Part shown: piece after piece, positions 17,091-25,138 of the stretch
How positions within the stretch are numbered: the stretch's first letter is position 1
Layout of the letters: each line of letters begins with the position of its first letter
Program-made: the position numbers and the translations under genes
Notes under the pieces: generated by a model
The model's database searches: none
The model's input: only the letters and a program-made list of their open reading frames with translations
What the model was told of the DNA's origin: nothing
NCBI GenBank assembly: GCA_910585525.1
Contig: CAJUFR010000008.1
Coordinates: 1 to 60,939 of the forward strand
DNA length: 60,939 nt
Direction: 5' to 3'
Origin: an uncultured Angelakisella sp.
GTDB lineage: Bacteria; Bacillota; Clostridia; Oscillospirales; Ruminococcaceae

Positions 17091-17119
17091 AGTATAGCAT
17101 CATTTTCCGGGCAGCACAA
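17091..17119 (-). promoter_or_regulatory. Probable promoter of the thiazoline-hydrolase/regulator unit
   Basis: TATACT -10 (17091-17096) with a poor TTGTGC at -35 (17114-17119) and a 17-nt spacer. A weak -35 with the shared motif about 81 bp upstream of the start suggests activator dependence. Confidence 0.45.
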
Positions 17120-17158
17120 GCTGCCGTTTTTGGGGGTGCCTATCTATAAAGATATCTT

Positions 17159-17172
17159 GTATCATTTGTTAC
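17159..17172. promoter_or_regulatory. 14-bp shared motif (copy 2)
   Basis: GTATCATTTGTTAC, 13 of 14 bases identical to 15568-15581. The palindrome AAGATATCTT (17149-17158) abuts it. Confidence 0.6.
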
Positions 17173-17205
17173 TGCCGCCACAGGGAAGTCATGGTAGACT
17201 GGAGG

Positions 17206-17895
17206 TCAGAGTTTCCCCTTTTCCCCGATGTACTGGTGGTACTGTTCCCGGTTAACCTGGAGCCTGCGGTTCACCGTCCGCAGAAATCCTTCACCGGCCA
17301 ACTCAGCCAGCTGGCGGCTGATGGTGACCCGGGCCACCCCCACGATCTCCCCCAGCTGGTGGTGGGTGTAGCGAACACGCAACTCGTACCACCCGGGGTC
17401 GGTCTCCCGCTCCGGGTCCACCGAGGCGCAAAGCAACCGCTTGAGCCGGTCCTTGCAGGAATTGAAGGTGAGGCTGGCTGTCTCGTACCGCAGCATCAGC
17501 GTCTTGTGGGCAAGGCACCGCATCAAGGCGTCCCGGAAGGGGGGATGTTCCCCCATCAGGCGGCTGCATTGGGGGTAGGGCAGCAGGCAAAGGCGGGTCT
17601 CCTCCTCGGTTTGGGACCAAAGGCCGGTGGGCAGCCCCAGCAGCAGGGGGGTCTCCCCGAAAAACCAGCCCTTGGTGAGGGTATACAACAGCTTGACGCT
17701 GCCGTTTTCGTTGTCCATGTAGTGCTTGGTCCGGCCCTCCAGGATGTAGTAGATGCCGCTAAGGCGGTCCCCGGGGCGGGAAAACACCTTGTTGGCCGGG
17801 TAGCACACCTCCCGGCCAACCGGCCGGATAAGGGCCTCTACAGCGGGGTCGTACAGGCAGGGGGCAGTCAAGGTCATCCGCTCCAGTTCTTCCAT
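17206..17895 (-). CDS. Crp/Fnr family transcriptional regulator (second of two)
   Basis: A 229-residue paralogue of the regulator at 15593-16300. The effector barrel includes FSRPGDRLSGIYYILEGRTK and WFFGETPLLLG. The DNA-binding end has RYTHHQLGEIVGVARVTISR and GFLRTVNRRLQVNREQY, with a recognition helix close to that of its paralogue. The ATG at 17895 is supported by GGAGGTG 6 nt upstream. A consensus promoter and the palindrome GACGATATCGTT at its predicted start suggest autoregulation. Confidence 0.9.
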   Translation of the reverse strand: MEELERMTLTAPCLYDPAVEALIRPVGREVCYPANKVFSRPGDRLSGIYYILEGRTKHYMDNENGSVKLLYTLTKGWFFGETPLLLGLPTGLWSQTEEETRLCLLPYPQCSRLMGEHPPFRDALMRCLAHKTLMLRYETASLTFNSCKDRLKRLLCASVDPERETDPGWYELRVRYTHHQLGEIVGVARVTISRQLAELAGEGFLRTVNRRLQVNREQYHQYIGEKGKL

Positions 17896-17913
17896 AGGAC
17901 ACCTCCTCCCCCT

Positions 17914-17957
17914 GACGATATCGTTACCATTATAAAAGAAAACCCCCGGCCTGACAA
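17914..17957 (-). promoter_or_regulatory. Promoter and operator of the second Crp/Fnr gene
   Basis: Minus strand: TTGTCA (17952-17957), 17-nt spacer, TATAAT (17929-17934). The palindrome GACGATATCGTT (17914-17925) covers the predicted transcription start. It shares the GTTAC half-site of the 14-bp motif. Confidence 0.65.
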
Positions 17958-17992
17958 GGGCTGGGCCGGGATGGAATAAGGAGGCATACAGT

Positions 17993-19345
17993 ATGCAAAT
18001 GGTGGTCATCGGCGGCACCGCTGCGGGGCTCAGCGCCGCGGCAAAGGCCCGGCGTCTGGACCGGGAGATGGAGATCAACGTCTTTGAAGCCACAAGCTAT
18101 GTCAGCTACGGCTCTTGCGGGCTGCCCTATTTTGTAGGGGGCTGCATCGCCCAGCCGGAGGAACTGGTCTCCCTCACCGTGGAGGAACTGCGGGAAAAGC
18201 GGGGCATCGTCGCCCACACCCGGCACCGGGTGCTGGCTATTGACCGGGAGGGAAAAGCGGTGAAGGTGCTGGCCCTGGACAGCGGACGGGAATCCTGGCA
18301 GCGGTATGACCGGCTGGTGCTGGCAACCGGGGCTTCCCCTGTCATGCCGCCCATCCCTGGGGCGGATGGTCCCGGCGTCTGCACCCTGCGTACGGTGGAG
18401 GACGGCATCCGGCTGAAGCAGCTGGCCGGGAAGGCGAAGCATGTGGTGGTCATCGGCGGCGGCTTTATCGGGCTGGAACTTTCGGAGCAGCTGGCCCTTC
18501 GGGGGTTGGAGGTAGCGCTGGTGGAGGCCCAGCCCCGGCTGCTTCCCGCCTTCCCGGAGAAATATGCCGGGATGGCCGCCGGGGAACTGGCCCGCCAGGG
18601 GGTTGCTTTGCACACCGGCGCAAAGGCGGCGGCTATCCTCCGGGACGAAAAAAAACAAGTCATTGGCCTCCGGCTGGCGGATGGGCGGCAGCTTCCGGCG
18701 GAACTGGTGGTGGTGGCGGCGGGGGTCCGGCCCAATACCCTGCTGGCCAGGGATTGCGGCTTGGCCCTGGGGTCCACCGGCGGCATCCTGGTGGACGAAC
18801 GGCAGCAGACCACCGACCCGGCGATCTGGGCCTGTGGCGATTGTGTGGAGATGCGCCATCTGCTGACCCAAAAGCCCTGCTGGTTCCCCTTGGGCACCAC
18901 CGCCAACAAGCAGGGTCGTGTGGCGGGGGAGAACGCAGCAGGGGGACAGGCCCGGTTCCCCGGGGTTCTGGGGTCCCAGGTCACCAAGGTGTTCGACCTT
19001 TACCTTGCCGCCACCGGTCTCGGCCTGGAACAGGCCCTTTCCCAGGGTTTTGAGGCCCAGGCTGTTTCTATCACCAAGTCGGACCGGGCCTCCTACTACC
19101 CCGGGGGCGGGGAGAACCACCTCACCCTGGTGTTCCGGCGGAAGGACGGCCGTCTGCTGGGGGCCCAGGGGGCAGGGAGCGCCACCGCTCCAGGGCGCAT
19201 CGATCTGCTGGCTGCCGCCATCACCTGGGGCGCCAGCGTGTCCCAGCTGGGGGAGTTGGACCTGGTCTACTCCCCGCCGGTGGCCCCGGTCTACGACCCC
19301 ATCCTCATCGCCGCCAGCCAGGCCGCCAAGCAGGTGTCGGGGTAA
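17993..19345 (+). CDS. CoA-disulfide reductase/NADH oxidase-type flavoprotein
   Basis: A 450-residue FAD- and NAD(P)H-dependent disulfide oxidoreductase. The FAD site is VVIGGTAAGLSAAAKARR (about 3-20), the single redox cysteine is in SYGSCGLPYFVGG (about 39-51), the NAD site is VVVIGGGFIGLELSEQL (about 150), and the second FAD motif is WACGDCVEM. One cysteine rather than a CxxC pair is the rule for CoA-disulfide reductases and NADH oxidases/peroxidases. There is no C-terminal rhodanese domain. It is transcribed divergently from the second Crp/Fnr gene, with AAGGAGG 8 nt before ATG, so shared control and a role in thiol redox balance are plausible. Confidence 0.9.
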   Translation: MQMVVIGGTAAGLSAAAKARRLDREMEINVFEATSYVSYGSCGLPYFVGGCIAQPEELVSLTVEELREKRGIVAHTRHRVLAIDREGKAVKVLALDSGRESWQRYDRLVLATGASPVMPPIPGADGPGVCTLRTVEDGIRLKQLAGKAKHVVVIGGGFIGLELSEQLALRGLEVALVEAQPRLLPAFPEKYAGMAAGELARQGVALHTGAKAAAILRDEKKQVIGLRLADGRQLPAELVVVAAGVRPNTLLARDCGLALGSTGGILVDERQQTTDPAIWACGDCVEMRHLLTQKPCWFPLGTTANKQGRVAGENAAGGQARFPGVLGSQVTKVFDLYLAATGLGLEQALSQGFEAQAVSITKSDRASYYPGGGENHLTLVFRRKDGRLLGAQGAGSATAPGRIDLLAAAITWGASVSQLGELDLVYSPPVAPVYDPILIAASQAAKQVSG

Positions 19346-19376
19346 CATGATGCAAATCCCCGGAACAATAGATCAA

Positions 19377-19440
19377 GGGACACGCCCCAAAGCGTGTCCC
19401 CCGGCCCGCCGGGTCACTTCTCCCCGGCGGGTGTTTTTTT
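19377..19440 (+). terminator. Tandem hairpins ending the flavoprotein gene
   Basis: A first stem GGGACACGC / GCGTGTCCC (19377-19400) is followed by CCCGCCGG / CCGGCGGG (19405-19431) and a T7 run. The second stem overlaps the 3' end of the convergent membrane-protein gene. Confidence 0.75.
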
Positions 19441-20970
19441 CTCCAAATTCCCCTCCACCGCCTTCACCACCCGGCGGTCCTCCTCGTCCAGCACCATTCC
19501 CCCGGCATGGCGCAGGTACTCCCGCAGCAGACCTTCTCCGTCCTCCAACCCGGAGATGCCCGGCAAAGGTGACTCCACCAGCAGCGCCTCCACCAGGTCA
19601 CGGACGGCGTCACGCTGGTCCGGCGGAAGGAAACTTCGGGAGAGCAGTTCCCTCAGCTGGCCCTTTTTGGCGCAGAGGGCGGCGGAGTAGTTGGGCAGGA
19701 TGTCGTTCCGCCACCCCTCCCGCAGCAGCCAGTCCCGGATCTCCGGGGTGTCCGGCTCCAACTCGTGGACCAGGAAGATGCGGCCCCAGCCGTGGACCTG
19801 CTTTGCCAGGCGGAACATCTGGTCGTTGCCGTCCTCCCACCCCCGGATGACATACATACAGAACAGGGTGAACTCGTCGCTGAGGGCCAGGGTCAGGATC
19901 ACCTGCCGGTCCTCGGGCTGGCTGTCCAGCAGTTCCAGCAGCGACAGGGCGAACTTGACGCACTCCTTGTTGCGGCTCTCCCGCAGGGTGGTCATGGCGA
20001 AGCGGTGGAAGGCGGTGGGGTCCAGTTCCTTGCGGTGGGCTATGATCCAGTCCTGCATCCCGTCGATGATGGGGAGCATGGTAGGGCCGTCGGGGGAGAA
20101 AAACTCCTCCAGCCGCTGCCCCGCCCGAAGGTATCCGGCGGCGATGAGCCCCAGTATCTCGTGGAGGGGGGTCACATCCCCCGGGGTGACGTTGGTGTGG
20201 TACATAACGATACCGTCCCAGGCCCCGTCCACAAACCCGGGCTTTTTCCCCTCCCGGCCGGGGTAGCTCAGGGAAAAGTCCTCGGGAAGTCCCTCTGGCC
20301 CCGCGGCGGCGGTGATCTGCTGGTAGAAGGAGGGGACGCCCCCCTCCGGGGCCGCCGGCGTGGGAGCCGGAGGGGCTGCGGGGGCCGGGGACACCGGGGC
20401 GGGGGCAGGCGGCGCTGGCGCGGGTGTAAAACCAGGGGCCGGCGGGGCTGTCCCGCCCTTGGCTGCGGCGGCCATCTCCTTGCTCCGGCGGATGAGTTCC
20501 TCGGTGATCTGGTTCAGGATGACGCTGAACTCCCGGTTCTCCGCCGGGATGGCGAGCCAGAGGGTGGTCCCCGCCAAATAAAGGAGGGTGACCGCCTCCG
20601 CCGCCAGCATGACAAAGTACAAAGGGCGGAAGCCATCGGCGATGCCCAGGCGGTACCAGCGGAAGAACTGGATCAGATCGGTGCCCAGACTGGCGGCGGG
20701 CAGGAGCAGCAGGAAGGCGAACCGGTGGTCCCCCCGCCAGGCCGACAGGACGAAGATACCGGGGATCACAAGGCCAAAGGGGACCCGGAGCGCCGCCGTC
20801 ATCGGGCTGCCCACCGAAAGGTACATGGCCATATCCAGCAGCCGCAGAAGGAGGAACAGCCCCATGACGCCCCAAAGCAGCGCCTTCTTCCGCCGCCGGA
20901 ATTGCTCCAGCCCCGGGTGCTCCTGGTAGGCCCGGGCGTACCGTGCCAGCATCTCGTTTTTCAGTTCCAT
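19414..20970 (-). CDS. Membrane protein of unknown function with Pro/Ala-rich linker
   Basis: A 518-residue protein I cannot place in a family. Residues about 25-150 hold four or so hydrophobic segments. A charged helix (FSVILNQITEELIRRSKEMA) then leads into a Pro/Ala-rich linker of some 45 residues, followed by a soluble C-terminal part of about 280 residues with helical, Leu-rich repeats (for example FHRFAMTTLRESRNKECVKF). The layout suggests a membrane anchor presenting a cytoplasmic helical-repeat domain. The ATG at 20970 has a GAGGAGGGG site. It is monocistronic between flavoprotein and mreB-like genes. Confidence 0.75.
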   Translation of the reverse strand: MELKNEMLARYARAYQEHPGLEQFRRRKKALLWGVMGLFLLLRLLDMAMYLSVGSPMTAALRVPFGLVIPGIFVLSAWRGDHRFAFLLLLPAASLGTDLIQFFRWYRLGIADGFRPLYFVMLAAEAVTLLYLAGTTLWLAIPAENREFSVILNQITEELIRRSKEMAAAAKGGTAPPAPGFTPAPAPPAPAPVSPAPAAPPAPTPAAPEGGVPSFYQQITAAAGPEGLPEDFSLSYPGREGKKPGFVDGAWDGIVMYHTNVTPGDVTPLHEILGLIAAGYLRAGQRLEEFFSPDGPTMLPIIDGMQDWIIAHRKELDPTAFHRFAMTTLRESRNKECVKFALSLLELLDSQPEDRQVILTLALSDEFTLFCMYVIRGWEDGNDQMFRLAKQVHGWGRIFLVHELEPDTPEIRDWLLREGWRNDILPNYSAALCAKKGQLRELLSRSFLPPDQRDAVRDLVEALLVESPLPGISGLEDGEGLLREYLRHAGGMVLDEEDRRVVKAVEGNLEKKTPAGEK

Positions 20971-21068
20971 AGGGGACCCCTCCTCTGTCGATAGTCTAGG
21001 ACCATTGTACCACATCTTGGCAGGGATACCAAGAGGACCGGCGTTTTTACGCAGGTCCTCTTTCGCCC

Positions 21069-22091
21069 TCACTTGGAGGAATAATTCGTGTAGGTAACAA
21101 AGCCGTCGTACAGCTTGCCAAGGTAATCGAAGGACAGCCCGGTGCCGATGGCCACCGCCTCCACCGGGTTTTCGGCCAGGCGGGCCTGGATGCGGATGCG
21201 GCTGCTGATGAGTTTGTCCATCCCCCCCAGCATGCTGCCGCCGCCGGTCATGATCAGGCCGCTTTGCTCGATGTCCGCCACCAGTTCCGGCGGGGTGCGC
21301 TCCAGCACCGATTGCAGCGCCAGGATGATGTGCTCGACCTCGGCGGCCAGCGGCTCCATCAGCTCCTGGTTGGTGATGGTGATGCGCTGGGGCAGGCCGG
21401 TGACCAGGTTGCGGCCCTTCACCTCGTACTCCTCGGGGCTGGAGTCCTCCGGCCAGACGGTGGCGATGTCCCGCTTGATGCGGTCGGCGGTGTTGTCCCC
21501 AATAAGGACGTTGTAGGTGCTGCGGATATACTTGATGATGGCCTGGTTGAAGGTGTTGCCCGCCATCTTGAGGCTGGTCTTGCAGACGATGCCGTTCAGG
21601 GACAGCACGGCGATATCGCTGGTGCCGCCGCCGATATCCAGAATGGCCACCCCCCCGGGCACCGTGATGTCGATGCCGGCGCCGATGGCCGCCGCTACCG
21701 GTTCCTCAATGAGAAAGACGTTGCGGGCACCGGCGGAGATCATGGTGTCGATGACCGCCCGGCTCTCCACCTCGGTGATGGCCGAGGGGACGCAGACGCA
21801 GACCCGGGGCTTGAAGAACTTGCTGGGGCTCACCTTCTTGAAGAAATACTTGAGCATCTCCTCGGTGACCTCGTAGTCGGAGATGACCCCCTCCTCCAGG
21901 GGGCGGACCACCCGGATGAGGTCGGAGGTCTTGCCCAGCATCTCGTAGGCGGACTGGCCCACTGCCATCACCTTGTTGGCCCTGGCGTCCATCGCCACGA
22001 TGGATGGCTCCTTGAGGACGATGCCCTTCCCCGCCACATAGATCAAAGTCGTCGCTGTCCCCAGGTCGATGCCGATGTCGTTGCTGAACAC
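21069..22091 (-). CDS. MreB/Mbl-type rod shape-determining protein
   Basis: A 340-residue actin-like ATPase. FSNDIGIDLGTATTLIYVAG is the phosphate-1 loop, LIEEPVAAAIGAG the connect-1 region, VAILDIGGGTSDIAVLSL the phosphate-2 loop and IMTGGGSMLGGMDKL the adenosine motif. The short N-terminus is closer to Mbl than to MreB. The start is taken as GTG at 22091, with AAGGGGGAG 8 nt upstream, rather than the GTG three codons earlier that crowds the site. There is no mreCD next to it, which also fits Mbl. It polymerises under the membrane to guide wall synthesis. Confidence 0.93.
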   Translation of the reverse strand: MFSNDIGIDLGTATTLIYVAGKGIVLKEPSIVAMDARANKVMAVGQSAYEMLGKTSDLIRVVRPLEEGVISDYEVTEEMLKYFFKKVSPSKFFKPRVCVCVPSAITEVESRAVIDTMISAGARNVFLIEEPVAAAIGAGIDITVPGGVAILDIGGGTSDIAVLSLNGIVCKTSLKMAGNTFNQAIIKYIRSTYNVLIGDNTADRIKRDIATVWPEDSSPEEYEVKGRNLVTGLPQRITITNQELMEPLAAEVEHIILALQSVLERTPPELVADIEQSGLIMTGGGSMLGGMDKLISSRIRIQARLAENPVEAVAIGTGLSFDYLGKLYDGFVTYTNYSSK

Positions 22092-22166
22092 GGTACGCAC
22101 TCCCCCTTGTTATCTCCACGCCCTCCGGGTACCGGCCCGGCTGGCAGAATATCTCATTATTTGTAG

Positions 22167-22196
22167 ATTGTACCACGGTTTTATGTCATTTGTCAA
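22167..22196 (-). promoter_or_regulatory. Promoter of the mreB-like gene
   Basis: Minus strand: TTGACA (22191-22196), 18-nt spacer, TACAAT (22167-22172). Confidence 0.7.
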
Positions 22197-22230
22197 AAAA
22201 AATTGCAAACAGGGTGTGAATACCTGTCCC
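22195..22230 (-). terminator. Candidate terminator of the cobalamin operon
   Basis: A short stem (ACAGG / CCTGT) is followed within a few bases by a T8 run that runs into the -35 of the mreB-like promoter. The stem is only 5 bp. A second small stem, GGCGG-CTC-CCGCC, lies at 22242-22254. Confidence 0.35.
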
Positions 22231-22283
22231 ATACCATTTTAGGCGGGAGCCGCCACGATTATTCCGGCCTGGGATAGCGCCTT

Positions 22284-23036
22284 TTACCGCATGAGGATAC
22301 GCTCCCGGATGCCCGGCAGCTGGCTCAGGCCCTCCATGACGCAGGTGACCTGGTAGCCGTCCGCCGCCAGCAGGTTCTTCCAGGAGGTTTCCGCCCCCCC
22401 GGCCATATCGTTTTTGGCGTGGTCCCCCACCGTCATCAGCAGGGGGCGGAGCACCACCCGCCGGGGGCCCAGGGCGGCCAACCGCCGCCGCAGGCCGTCG
22501 ATGCCGCTGCCCCCCTCGATGGTGGAGACCAGCACATCCCCCCGGCCCATGTCCCGGAAGGCGCAGTCCAGCGCCCCGTAGGCGAAGTCCCCCCGGTGGC
22601 CGGTGCCGTGGCCCATCAGCGCCAGGGCGTCGCCGGGGGCCAGGTCCCGGTGCCGCTCCAGCAGCAGCCGGGCCACGGCGGCGATGTCCCCGGGGCTGTC
22701 CAGCAGGGGCGGGGAGAGGTCCAGGGACCGGAACGCCCCAGCCATCCGCCGGCAATCCTCCTCCAGCCGGTGGTACTCGATGCCACGGATGACAAAGGTG
22801 TTCCGCACCACCGCCTCATCGACGCCGTCCGCCGCCATCCGTTCCAGGGTGGCGGGAACATCCTCCACCGGCAGCCCCTTTTCCCGGAGCCGCCGGCGGA
22901 CGGTGGGGCTGGTGAAGGCCCGGTAGACCGGCGCCCCCGGCCACAACGCCGCCGCCTGCTGTTCTACCGCGCCGATGGTCTCCGCCAGGGTGTCCGCCGC
23001 CGTAGTGCCAAAGCTGGCAACAAGAACGCCCCTCAC
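22284..23036 (-). CDS. cbiK: Sirohydrochlorin cobaltochelatase CbiK
   Basis: A 250-residue type II chelatase that inserts cobalt into sirohydrochlorin, the entry step of the anaerobic B12 route. The N-terminus VLVASFGTTAADTLAETI matches CbiK, and the metal-binding/catalytic histidines fall in LMGHGTGH and LLMTVGDHAKNDMAG. The GTG start at 23036 overlaps the upstream TPR gene's stop (GTGA) with GGAGGTG 5 nt before it. It is the last gene of the operon. No export signal is present, so it is cytoplasmic. Confidence 0.93.
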   Translation of the reverse strand: MRGVLVASFGTTAADTLAETIGAVEQQAAALWPGAPVYRAFTSPTVRRRLREKGLPVEDVPATLERMAADGVDEAVVRNTFVIRGIEYHRLEEDCRRMAGAFRSLDLSPPLLDSPGDIAAVARLLLERHRDLAPGDALALMGHGTGHRGDFAYGALDCAFRDMGRGDVLVSTIEGGSGIDGLRRRLAALGPRRVVLRPLLMTVGDHAKNDMAGGAETSWKNLLAADGYQVTCVMEGLSQLPGIRERILMR

Positions 23037-23449
23037 CCGGACACCTCCTCTTCCTTTTTGTTCCCCTTCTTTTTGCTGTTGCCCGTCCGCCACCGCCGCT
23101 GCTTCTGGATCATCTGCTTCACCTCATGGGCTCCCTCGCAGTCCGGGTCCAGCGCCAGGGCCTGGTCCGCATACTCCTCCGCCCGGACCGGGTCGGCCAG
23201 GCCGAGCCAGGCGCAGGCCATCCGGTACCACCACATGGGGTCGTCTTTCCCCTGGTCCTCCAACGTCTCCAGTACCCGGAACGCCGCCTGATGCTGGTGC
23301 AGGTTGCCCAGCGCCCGGCCGATGCGGCTCTGTATCTGGTAATCCAGCTGTTCCTCCCGGGGCAGTTTGGCGACCTCCTCCAGGATGGCCCGGTTTTTCA
23401 GTTCCTCGTGCAGCCGGTCCAGCCGGTCCAAAAGCGCCTGGTCTACCAT
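23033..23449 (-). CDS. Small TPR-like protein within the cobalamin operon
   Basis: A 138-residue protein made of a short leading helix pair (LLDRLDRLHEELKNRAILEE) and about two tetratricopeptide-like repeats (WWYRMACAWLGLADPVRAEE, ADQALALDPDCEGAHEVKQM), ending in a Lys/Glu-rich tail. It is a clear shorter paralogue of the next upstream gene: both start LL-RLD-(Q/R)-HEE and share GRALNNTHQ/GRALGNLHQ. No known B12 enzyme has this form. It overlaps cbiK by 4 bp, so it is co-translated. Function unknown; possibly a scaffold. Confidence 0.85.
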   Translation of the reverse strand: MVDQALLDRLDRLHEELKNRAILEEVAKLPREEQLDYQIQSRIGRALGNLHQHQAAFRVLETLEDQGKDDPMWWYRMACAWLGLADPVRAEEYADQALALDPDCEGAHEVKQMIQKQRRWRTGNSKKKGNKKEEEVSG

Positions 23450-23462
23450 CTTTCTGCCCTCC

Positions 23463-24461
23463 TTAACTCTCGTGGGAGATGTCATAGATCTCCTGGTCCT
23501 GGCCGAAGCGGAACACCAGCAGCTCGTCGGTGAGGGCGGGGTCCAGGGAGAAGTCCAGGGTGCAGTCCATCCCCCCGTCCGCCAGGAGGGCGATGGTGAT
23601 GCCCTTTAATTCCAGCCGCCGGATGAAAGTCTCCGGGCTGATCTCCTCCCGCCGGGCCGCCCCGAAGAAGGCCAGCAGCGGTTCCCCGTCCAACTCCGCC
23701 AGCTGGTCCCGGATGAAAAACTCCATGGTGGCGTCGGCGGCATAGTCCCGCTCCATCCGTTCCCGGGCCCTGCGGTACATGGCGGGGACCCCCTCCAGCA
23801 GGGCGGTGATGGCCTCCCAGCGGTCGGGCTGGGCCAGTTCCTCCACGATGAAAAGGTCCACCATCAGTCCCTTCCCCTCCAGGGTGACGGGGAGGGTCTG
23901 GAACAGCCCCTCCTTCACCGGGAACCGCAGCGGGCCGAAGAGGGTGGTGTCCAGGGCGGCGGTGCCCTCCCAGCCCCGGCCCTCCCAGTCGTTTGCGGCG
24001 TTGGACGCCTTGGGCCGCCGCTGGGTCTGGGTCTCCTGGCGGTAGCCGTTCACCGCCTCCTGGGGCTGGGAGGCTTTTTTCTTCCCCGCCCTGCCCCCCC
24101 AGGCGTTGTCATTGACGTTCATCCAGGCCAGGAAGGTCCTGGCGTCCTGGTTGTCCGGCTTCAGTTCCAGCGCCCGGCGGAAGTGGTCCGCCGCCTCCTT
24201 CTGCCGTTCCAGGTGGTAGAGGGCGTAGCCCATCCGGCTCCACCAGGCGGAATGGGCTTCCCCCTGCTCTTTGATGCTCTCCAGCACCGCCAGGGCCTCC
24301 TGGAACTGATGGGTATTGTTCAGCGCCCGGCCCAGGCGGCAGCGGATGTCGTACTCCGCCGCCTGCTCCGGGGGCAGAGCCTTGACCTCGTCCACGATCC
24401 GCTGGTGCTGGTCCTCCTCGTGCCACTGGTCCAGCCGCTCCAAAAGTTCTTTATCTGCCAT
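23463..24461 (-). CDS. TPR protein with C-terminal unknown domain, within the cobalamin operon
   Basis: A 332-residue protein. Residues 1-120 repeat the design of the smaller paralogue (LLERLDQWHEEDQHQRIVDE, then WWSRMGYALYHLERQKEAAD and RALELKPDNQDARTFLAWMN). A low-complexity Lys/Gln-rich linker follows. The C-terminal domain of about 165 residues (from LRFPVKEGLFQTLP) looks like the DUF2004/DUF6985 type of small beta-rich domain, an uncertain match. ATG with AAGGAGG upstream. It is sandwiched between cbiC and the small paralogue, 14 bp from each. Confidence 0.83.
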   Translation of the reverse strand: MADKELLERLDQWHEEDQHQRIVDEVKALPPEQAAEYDIRCRLGRALNNTHQFQEALAVLESIKEQGEAHSAWWSRMGYALYHLERQKEAADHFRRALELKPDNQDARTFLAWMNVNDNAWGGRAGKKKASQPQEAVNGYRQETQTQRRPKASNAANDWEGRGWEGTAALDTTLFGPLRFPVKEGLFQTLPVTLEGKGLMVDLFIVEELAQPDRWEAITALLEGVPAMYRRARERMERDYAADATMEFFIRDQLAELDGEPLLAFFGAARREEISPETFIRRLELKGITIALLADGGMDCTLDFSLDPALTDELLVFRFGQDQEIYDISHES

Positions 24462-24475
24462 CTGTATTTCCTCCT

Positions 24476-25126
24476 TTACAGCGTACGTTCGATCGCCTGG
24501 TATAGCAGGGCGTTGACGATGGCGGCGGCCACGGCGCTGCCCCCCTTCCGTCCCCGGGCGATGATCCGGGGGCAGGGGGCGTCCAGCCACAGTTCCTTGC
24601 TTTCCACCACGTTGACGAACCCCACCGGTGCCCCGATGACCAGGGCGGGGGAGAGTGTCCCTTCCTCCAGCAGCTGCCTGGCCCGGACCAGGGCGGTGGG
24701 GGCGTTGCCGATGGCCAGGATCAAGGGCGCCCCCCCGGTGTCCAGGGCGGCGGCGGCCTCCATGCTCAGGGTGGCCCGGGTCTCCCCCCGGTCCTTGGCG
24801 GCCCTTGCCACCTCCGGCTCCGCCATAAAGCAGCGGACCTGTCCCCCCAGCCGGTCCAGGGCGCTTTGGCTCACCCCGGCCCTAGCCATGTTGGTGTCGG
24901 TGACCACCCAGGCCCCTTTTTTCAGGGCGGCGATCCCCGCCGCCACCGCCCCGGGGGAGAAGAACAGGCTGTCCCGGAAGTCGAAGTCCGCCGTGGCGTG
25001 GATGACCCGCTCCACCACCGGCAGCCGGTCCGCCGGCGGCAGCGGCCCCAGTCCCTCCAGTTCCCCCCGTATGATCTCCATGCTGCGTTTTTCGATCTCC
25101 TCCGGGCGCACCCGTTGCAGCGCCAT
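24476..25126 (-). CDS. cbiC: Cobalt-precorrin-8 methylmutase CbiC
   Basis: A 216-residue enzyme that moves the C11 methyl group to C12, giving cobyrinic acid. Family landmarks are RPEEIEKRSMEII, the catalytic histidine in VIHATADFDFRDSLFFS, VVTDTNMARAG and GAPVGFVNVVESKE. Its start has AGGAGG at 10 nt. It lies 12 bp after the adenosyltransferase gene. Confidence 0.95.
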   Translation of the reverse strand: MALQRVRPEEIEKRSMEIIRGELEGLGPLPPADRLPVVERVIHATADFDFRDSLFFSPGAVAAGIAALKKGAWVVTDTNMARAGVSQSALDRLGGQVRCFMAEPEVARAAKDRGETRATLSMEAAAALDTGGAPLILAIGNAPTALVRARQLLEEGTLSPALVIGAPVGFVNVVESKELWLDAPCPRIIARGRKGGSAVAAAIVNALLYQAIERTL

Positions 25127-25138
25127 CTGAAAAACCTC

